Below the pieces are notes generated by a model, which was given only the letters and a program-made list of their open reading frames with translations, was not told the origin of the DNA and ran no database searches. 40,274 nt of DNA from Gammaproteobacteria bacterium. Its GTDB lineage: Bacteria; Pseudomonadota; Gammaproteobacteria; Pseudomonadales; Halieaceae. Each line of letters begins with the position of its first letter. Position 1 is the stretch's first letter. The translations under genes and the position numbers were made by a program. Below are positions 36,032 through 40,274 of the stretch, one piece after another. The stretch lies in the NCBI GenBank assembly GCA_027295405.1, contig JAPUKZ010000211.1, forward strand, positions 1-40,274, read 5' to 3'.

Positions 36032-36499
36032 ATGAGTACCTCGGTGTTATTTGTCTGCCTGGGCAATATCTGCCGCTCGCCCACCGCCCATGGGGTATTC
36101 CAGGAACTGGTCAAGGCCGCCGATCTGCAGGACCGGATACAGGTGGACTCGGCCGGCACCGGCGCCTGGCATGTGGGGGAAGCGCCGGATCAACGGGCAA
36201 CGGCAGCGGCCAGGGCACGGGGCTACGATCTGTCCAGCTTGCGCGCGCGGGTGGTAAGCGTGGCGGATTTTTCCAATTTCGACTACGTGCTGGCCATGGA
36301 CCAGCAAAATCTGGGTAATCTGCAGGCCATGGCACCGGCAGACTACCGCGGCCATCTGGGCTTGTTCCTGGATTTCCACTCACACCCCTTACTCAGGGAA
36401 GTTCCCGATCCCTATTGTGGCGGCAATGCGGGCTTCGATCAGGTGCTGGATCTGGTGGAGGAGGCCAGCCGCGGCTTGCTGAAGGCAATTACCGGCTAG
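36032..36499 (+). CDS. low-molecular-weight protein tyrosine phosphatase
   Basis: 155 residues from ATG 36032. The ORF-track start at 35828 lies inside kdsB and is rejected. Catalytic P-loop CLGNICRSP (C-x5-R) near the N-terminus and the general-acid aspartate in VPDPYCGG. Cytosolic. Such enzymes often dephosphorylate tyrosine kinases of exopolysaccharide export, but no kinase is adjacent; the kdsB-ptp-murB order is also seen in Pseudomonas, as I recall. Substrate unknown. Confidence 0.92.
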   Translation: MSTSVLFVCLGNICRSPTAHGVFQELVKAADLQDRIQVDSAGTGAWHVGEAPDQRATAAARARGYDLSSLRARVVSVADFSNFDYVLAMDQQNLGNLQAMAPADYRGHLGLFLDFHSHPLLREVPDPYCGGNAGFDQVLDLVEEASRGLLKAITG

Positions 36500-36504
36500 T
36501 ACCG

Positions 36505-37548
36505 ATGACGGTATCCATTCAGTATAATAAAGACTTGCAGGCCCTGAATACCCTGACGACGCCGGCGGTAGCTGACGCCTTTTGCGCTGTGCATGACAAC
36601 CCTGAACTGGATGAGGCCCTGGCCTATGCCCGGCGCGAGCAGCTGTTAATCACGGTGCTGGGCGAGGGCAGCAACGTGGTATTGGGGGACACGCTGCCGG
36701 GTTTGGTTTTGCACCTGCGCAACCGGGGTCGCGAGGTGCTCGGGGAAGATTCTGCCCAGGTCACGCTCGCTGTTGCCGGCGGCGAGAGCTGGCACAGCCT
36801 GGTACGCTGGTGTTTACAGCAGGGCTATCACGGGCTGGAAAACCTGGCCCTGATTCCCGGTACTGTCGGTGCCGCGCCGATCCAGAATATCGGCGCTTAT
36901 GGGGTTGAAGTAGAACGCTTTATTGTCAGCGTGAATTGTCGGGACCTGGGTACCGGCGAGCCGGTTATTTTTCAGCGGGAAGAATGCAAATTTGGTTACC
37001 GTGACAGCATTTTCAAGGGCGAACTGCGCGATCGGATGATCGTGGAACAAGTGGTGTTTTGCCTGCCCAAACAGGTGGCACCGGTGCTGGACTACCCCAG
37101 TCTCGCCAGCTACCTGCAAGCGCAGGATATTGCAGCGGCCAGCCCCCGGCAGGTGTTTGCGGCGGTGGTCGCGATTCGCAGCTCGCGCTTGCCGAACCCC
37201 CGGCTGGTACCGAACGTGGGCAGTTTTTTCAAGAACCCGATACTCGACCCGGCGGCGCTACAGGCCTTGCAGGTAATGCTCCCGGATGTGCCGCACTACG
37301 CCAGGGGCGCAGGCCATTATGTCGTACCTGCGGCCCACCTGATTGCTGCCAGTGGGATCAGATCTCGCACCGACCTCCGATCTCGCAACGGCGCCCCGGT
37401 ATCCCTGCACCCTGATCACGCCCTGGTCATTATCAATCCGGACCACTGCAGTGCCGCCGCCGTGCAGCGTTATGCCGGGCACATAGTCGCTGCCGTGGAC
37501 GCGCAATTCGGGATCCGGCTGGAGCAGGAGCCGCGCAGCTATGGTTAA
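36505..37548 (+). CDS. murB: UDP-N-acetylenolpyruvoylglucosamine reductase MurB
   Basis: 347 residues from ATG 36505, 5 bp after the phosphatase stop; the ORF-track start at 36415 is inside that gene. FAD-binding GEGSNVVL, LIPGTVGAAPIQNIGAYGVE, the catalytic serine block VGSFFKNP, and the C-terminal glutamate in RLEQEPRSYG. It reduces the enolpyruvyl group in peptidoglycan precursor synthesis. Between LIAASG and the HPDHALVIIN segment I see about six extra residues (RSRTDL/RSRNGA) relative to E. coli, coded by a short direct repeat. The TAA stop lies in the uvrC start region. Confidence 0.95.
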   Translation: MTVSIQYNKDLQALNTLTTPAVADAFCAVHDNPELDEALAYARREQLLITVLGEGSNVVLGDTLPGLVLHLRNRGREVLGEDSAQVTLAVAGGESWHSLVRWCLQQGYHGLENLALIPGTVGAAPIQNIGAYGVEVERFIVSVNCRDLGTGEPVIFQREECKFGYRDSIFKGELRDRMIVEQVVFCLPKQVAPVLDYPSLASYLQAQDIAAASPRQVFAAVVAIRSSRLPNPRLVPNVGSFFKNPILDPAALQALQVMLPDVPHYARGAGHYVVPAAHLIAASGIRSRTDLRSRNGAPVSLHPDHALVIINPDHCSAAAVQRYAGHIVAAVDAQFGIRLEQEPRSYG

Positions 37549-39436
37549 CGAAAAAGGGGTTAACGGAAAAGGGGTTAACGAAAAAGGGGTTAACGGGGAA
37601 AGGGCTGAGGGCGATCCGGTCGAGTTTGATGCTGCATCTTTTCTGCGGTCGCTGACATCGCGCCCGGGGGTATACCAGATGTATGACCGGGCCGGTGACG
37701 TGTTGTATGTCGGCAAGGCCAAAAACCTCAAGAATCGGGTCTCCAGTTATTTTCGCGCCAGTGGGCTGGAAGTCAAGACCATGGCCATGGTGGCCAAGAT
37801 CAACGCTATACAGGTCACGGTAACCAGCACCGAGACAGACGCTCTGCTGCTGGAACACAACCTGATCAAAGCGCTCCAGCCGGCCTACAATATCTTGCTG
37901 CGGGACGACAAATCCTACCCCTACATTTTCCTGTCCAGCCAGGACAAGTATCCGCGCCTGTCCCTGCACCGGGGCAGCAAACGCCGCAAGGGACAGTATT
38001 TTGGACCCTTCCCCAGTGCCGGTGCAGTTCGGGAAAGCCTGAACCTGATGCAGAAGGTGTTCCAGGTTCGCCAGTGCGAGGACAGCTACTTCAAGAATCG
38101 CTCCAGACCCTGCCTGCAACACCAGATTGGGCGTTGCACCGCGCCCTGTGTGGAGAAAGTCAGCGAGCAGGAGTACGCCGAGCAGGTTGAACATACGGTG
38201 CTGTTCCTGAAGGGCAAATCCCAACTACTGATGCGGGAACTGGCCGATTCGATGGAGCAGGCCTCGGCGCAACTGGCCTTTGAGCGGGCCGCCGTGCTGC
38301 GCGACCAGTTACAGCAGTTGCAGCACGTGCAGGCGCGCCAGGCCATTGAAGGGGTGAGCGGCGACCTGGATATCATTAGCGCCGCAGTAGAGGCGGGCAA
38401 GGCCTGCGTTCAGGTCGTGTTTGTGCGGGCCGGGCGGGTGCTGGGCAGTAAAAGCTACTTCCCCCCCTTGCGCCTGGATGAAAAGGCGGCGGATGTAATC
38501 AGCGCGTTTGTGCCGCAATTTTATTTATCTGGCCAGCGGGAGATTCCGCGGGAGATCCTGGTGAGTGAGAAACTGGAGGAACTGGCCAGTCTGCAAACGG
38601 TTCTCAGCGAGCGCGCTGAACGAAAACTGAAGATCAAGACCCGGGTCCGCGACGCGCGCGCCAAATGGTTGCAATTGGCAAGCCAGACCGCGGCCCAGAA
38701 CCTGCAGTCGCACCTGTCCGCCCGACACACTGCCATTGAGCGCATTCATGTGTTGCAGGACAGCCTGAAGCTGCCCGAGGCGCCCCAGCGTATGGAGTGT
38801 TTTGATATCAGCCACAGCTCCGGCGAGGCCACGGTCGCCGCTTGCGTGGTCTTTGACCAGAACGGGCCGCGCAAATCCGATTACCGCAGATTCAATATTG
38901 AAAATATTACCGCTGGCGACGATTACGCTGCGATGCAACAGGCACTGGAGCGGCGCTACAAGCGCCTCAAGGCGGGTGAAGGGGCACTGCCGGATATCCT
39001 GTTTATCGATGGCGGCAAAGGCCAGGTGCAACAAGCGCTGTCGGTGCTGGAAGAATTGCAAATAAATTCGGTGGAGGTGATCGGCATCGCCAAAGGGGTG
39101 ACCCGCAAGGCCGGTTTTGAAACGCTGATTCTCGGTGGCAGCGGGCGTGAGCTACAGTTGCCCGGTGATAACAGCGGCTTGCACCTGATTCAGCATATTC
39201 GCGACGAGGCCCACCGTTTCGCCATCACCGGGCACCGCGCCCGCCGCGACAAGAAGCGCAAGGGCTCAGTACTGGAGCAAATACCTGGCGTTGGCGCCAA
39301 GCGGCGGCGGGATTTACTGCGGCATTTTGGCGGCATTCAGGGTATTCAGCGGGCCAGTCTGGAAGAGTTGATGAAAGTCAGCGGAATTAATGAAAAAATA
39401 GCCCGCGAGATTTACGGACAGATGAACCAGACCTGA
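37541..39436 (+). CDS. uvrC: UvrABC system protein C
   Basis: 631 residues from ATG 37541, overlapping the murB stop by 8 bp. No other in-frame start was seen before the conserved FDAASFLRSLTSRPGVYQMY. Domains: GIY-YIG nuclease (near 35-115), the UvrB-binding UVR helix hairpin (about 227-262), the RNase H-like 5' nuclease, and two helix-hairpin-helix motifs (LEQIPGVGAKRRRDLLRHFG, LMKVSGINEKIAREIYGQ). It makes both incisions in nucleotide excision repair. The first 25 residues are a low-complexity extension (VNEKG/VNGKG repeats) from a 15-bp tandem repeat. Confidence 0.96.
   Translation: MVNEKGVNGKGVNEKGVNGERAEGDPVEFDAASFLRSLTSRPGVYQMYDRAGDVLYVGKAKNLKNRVSSYFRASGLEVKTMAMVAKINAIQVTVTSTETDALLLEHNLIKALQPAYNILLRDDKSYPYIFLSSQDKYPRLSLHRGSKRRKGQYFGPFPSAGAVRESLNLMQKVFQVRQCEDSYFKNRSRPCLQHQIGRCTAPCVEKVSEQEYAEQVEHTVLFLKGKSQLLMRELADSMEQASAQLAFERAAVLRDQLQQLQHVQARQAIEGVSGDLDIISAAVEAGKACVQVVFVRAGRVLGSKSYFPPLRLDEKAADVISAFVPQFYLSGQREIPREILVSEKLEELASLQTVLSERAERKLKIKTRVRDARAKWLQLASQTAAQNLQSHLSARHTAIERIHVLQDSLKLPEAPQRMECFDISHSSGEATVAACVVFDQNGPRKSDYRRFNIENITAGDDYAAMQQALERRYKRLKAGEGALPDILFIDGGKGQVQQALSVLEELQINSVEVIGIAKGVTRKAGFETLILGGSGRELQLPGDNSGLHLIQHIRDEAHRFAITGHRARRDKKRKGSVLEQIPGVGAKRRRDLLRHFGGIQGIQRASLEELMKVSGINEKIAREIYGQMNQT
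37544..37603. repeat. four 15-bp tandem repeats at the murB stop/uvrC start
   Basis: Units 37544-37558, 37559-37573, 37574-37588 and 37589-37603: GTTAACGAAAAAGGG, GTTAACGGAAAAGGG, the first again, and GTTAACGGGGAAAGG. The murB stop (TAA) is in unit 1. Being a multiple of three, the repeats extend UvrC in frame as VNEKG-VNGKG-VNEKG-VNGER. Units 1 and 3 are identical, suggesting recent duplication in pairs. Confidence 0.97.
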
Positions 39437-39437
39437 T

Positions 39438-40004
39438 ATGGACCTGAACATCCCCAACACCTTGACCATCACCCGCATCGCGATGATTCCGATACTGGTG
39501 CTGGTATTTTACTGGCCCTTCGAGAATCACCAGCAGGTGGCAGCCGGTATTTTCGCACTGGCGGCGATCACCGACTGGTTTGACGGCTACATGGCCCGCA
39601 AACTGGCGCAAATGACCGAGTTCGGCGCCTTCCTGGATCCGGTGGCGGACAAACTGATGGTGGCCGTAACCCTGGTACTGCTGGTGGAACAGCACGACAC
39701 TATTCTGTTCACCCTGGCTGCCAGCGTCATTATCGGCCGTGAGATCGTGATTTCCGCGTTGCGGGAATGGATGGCCGAATTGGGCCAGCGCACCAGCGTG
39801 GCTGTGTCCTACATCGGCAAGGTAAAAACCTTTGTCCAAATGGTCGCCATCATTGCCCTGCTGGCCCTGAATCCTGCCGAGCACCCGGCATGGATGTTGA
39901 TGCTGGCCTACGGCATGATCTACGCCGGGGCGGCGCTGACTTTATGGTCCATGATGGTCTACCTAAAAGCCGCCTGGAAGGTCATCGAGGAACGCCAAAA
40001 CTAA
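39438..40004 (+). CDS. pgsA: CDP-diacylglycerol-glycerol-3-phosphate 3-phosphatidyltransferase
   Basis: 188 residues from ATG 39438, one base after the uvrC stop. It opens NIPNTLTITRIAMIPILVLV and carries the CDP-alcohol phosphotransferase signature in DWFDGYMARKL ... FGAFLDPVADK (about residues 44-70). Integral membrane protein, several helices. It makes phosphatidylglycerol phosphate, the first step to phosphatidylglycerol and cardiolipin. uvrC-pgsA followed by tRNA genes is a widespread gammaproteobacterial arrangement. Confidence 0.96.
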   Translation: MDLNIPNTLTITRIAMIPILVLVFYWPFENHQQVAAGIFALAAITDWFDGYMARKLAQMTEFGAFLDPVADKLMVAVTLVLLVEQHDTILFTLAASVIIGREIVISALREWMAELGQRTSVAVSYIGKVKTFVQMVAIIALLALNPAEHPAWMLMLAYGMIYAGAALTLWSMMVYLKAAWKVIEERQN

Positions 40005-40033
40005 CTGTTTTTCAATAAGTTGCGCTATATTTC

Positions 40034-40061
40034 TTGACAGTTTTCAACAACTGCCTAGAAT
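40034..40061 (+). promoter_or_regulatory. promoter of tRNA-Cys
   Basis: TTGACA (40034-40039), a 16-bp spacer and TAGAAT (40056-40061), followed by GC-rich GGCGCCC as in stringently controlled stable-RNA promoters. The tRNA begins about 19 bp downstream. Confidence 0.75.
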
Positions 40062-40079
40062 AGGCGCCCTCTCTCTGAC

Positions 40080-40153
40080 GGCTGGATGGCAGAGTGGTTA
40101 TGCAGCGGACTGCAACTCCGTGTAGATCGGTTCGATTCCGTTTCCAGCCTCCA
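40080..40153 (+). tRNA. tRNA-Cys (GCA)
   Basis: 74 nt with encoded CCA. Acceptor stem GGCTGGA pairs with TCCAGCC (40143-40149); the discriminator is T, then CCA. Anticodon loop CTGCAAC gives anticodon GCA (40112-40114); GGTTCGATTCC is the T arm. It closely resembles E. coli tRNA-Cys. In E. coli tRNA-Gly, -Cys and -Leu follow pgsA; here only Cys is seen. Confidence 0.97.
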
Positions 40154-40201
40154 CTTTCCCCACAGTATCCGGGCGCAGTTAGGTGCACACCGGCCGCGGC
40201 A

Positions 40202-40274
40202 TTAGCGCCCCAAACGCGCCAGGTGGTGTACGAGTGGGATGAGTCGGTTCAGGTAGTGCGGGTCGGTGCCAGCA
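40202..40274 (-). CDS. possible C-terminal end of an unidentified gene (cut by window edge)
   Basis: On the minus strand the last bases read in frame AGTDPHYLNRLIPLVHHLARLGR and a TAA stop (40202-40204). The composition looks protein-like and ends in a plausible helix, but 23 residues are too few to identify a family. It would converge on the tRNA-Cys gene. It may be a chance frame. Confidence 0.35.
   Translation of the reverse strand, partial: AGTDPHYLNRLIPLVHHLARLGR

Overview
The window is a chromosomal segment of a gammaproteobacterium, probably marine and from the Cellvibrionales/Halieaceae side. The evidence is moderately high GC, a complete Na+-pumping NADH:quinone oxidoreductase operon, ycgL/ycgN, a MoxR/VWA cluster and CsiV, plus gene order close to what I remember of Pseudomonas (topA - small gene - lexA - methylthioinosine phosphorylase - csiV - mfd - gap2 - nqrABCDEF-apbE-nqrM - lolCDE - DUF2062 - comEC - exbBD - kdsB - ptp - murB). 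Genus-level placement is inference. I see no phage, integrase, transposase, CRISPR or rRNA. No gene-free stretch exceeds 300 bp.

Layout. 1-967: the end of ycgL, ycgN and a small three-helix membrane protein. 1038-4873: a membrane-anchored VWA protein with a very acidic tail, a MoxR AAA+ ATPase and a CoxE-like VWA protein. The last two are separated by a perfect 33-bp inverted repeat that buries the CoxE ribosome binding site. 4858-6632 (minus): a SpoU/TrmH rRNA/tRNA methyltransferase and an IclR-type regulator, divergent from an Amt ammonium transporter (6745-7962), which is followed by a glutaredoxin-like gene. 8321-13562: uspA, topA, a small conserved gene, lexA with two SOS boxes, and a small conserved acidic protein. 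13832-20760: methylthioinosine phosphorylase, csiV-mfd (minus) and a long glyceraldehyde-3-phosphate dehydrogenase. 20933-28008: nqrABCDEF-apbE-nqrM, i.e. the pump plus its FMN transferase and Fe-site maturation factor. 28021-31194: lolC-lolD-lolE for outer-membrane lipoprotein release. 31133-37548: DUF2062, comEC, exbB, exbD, kdsB, a low-molecular-weight tyrosine phosphatase and murB. 37541-40153: uvrC, pgsA and tRNA-Cys, followed by the end of an unidentified minus-strand gene.

Most genes are housekeeping. The less ordinary material is non-coding or at gene ends: (i) the 33-bp perfect inverted repeat at 3608-3693; (ii) three separate short tandem-repeat tracts, each built on a gene terminus and each repeating a stop codon (grx/uspA at 8227-8336, lexA at 12391-12478, murB/uvrC at 37544-37603, the last adding an in-frame pentapeptide repeat to UvrC); (iii) loss of lpxK and the Trm112-like gene from between exbD and kdsB. 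I did not find a convincing wholly new multi-gene system. The nearest candidate is the MoxR/double-VWA module with its hairpin-controlled third gene. All family calls come from motif recognition and memory, without database searches.
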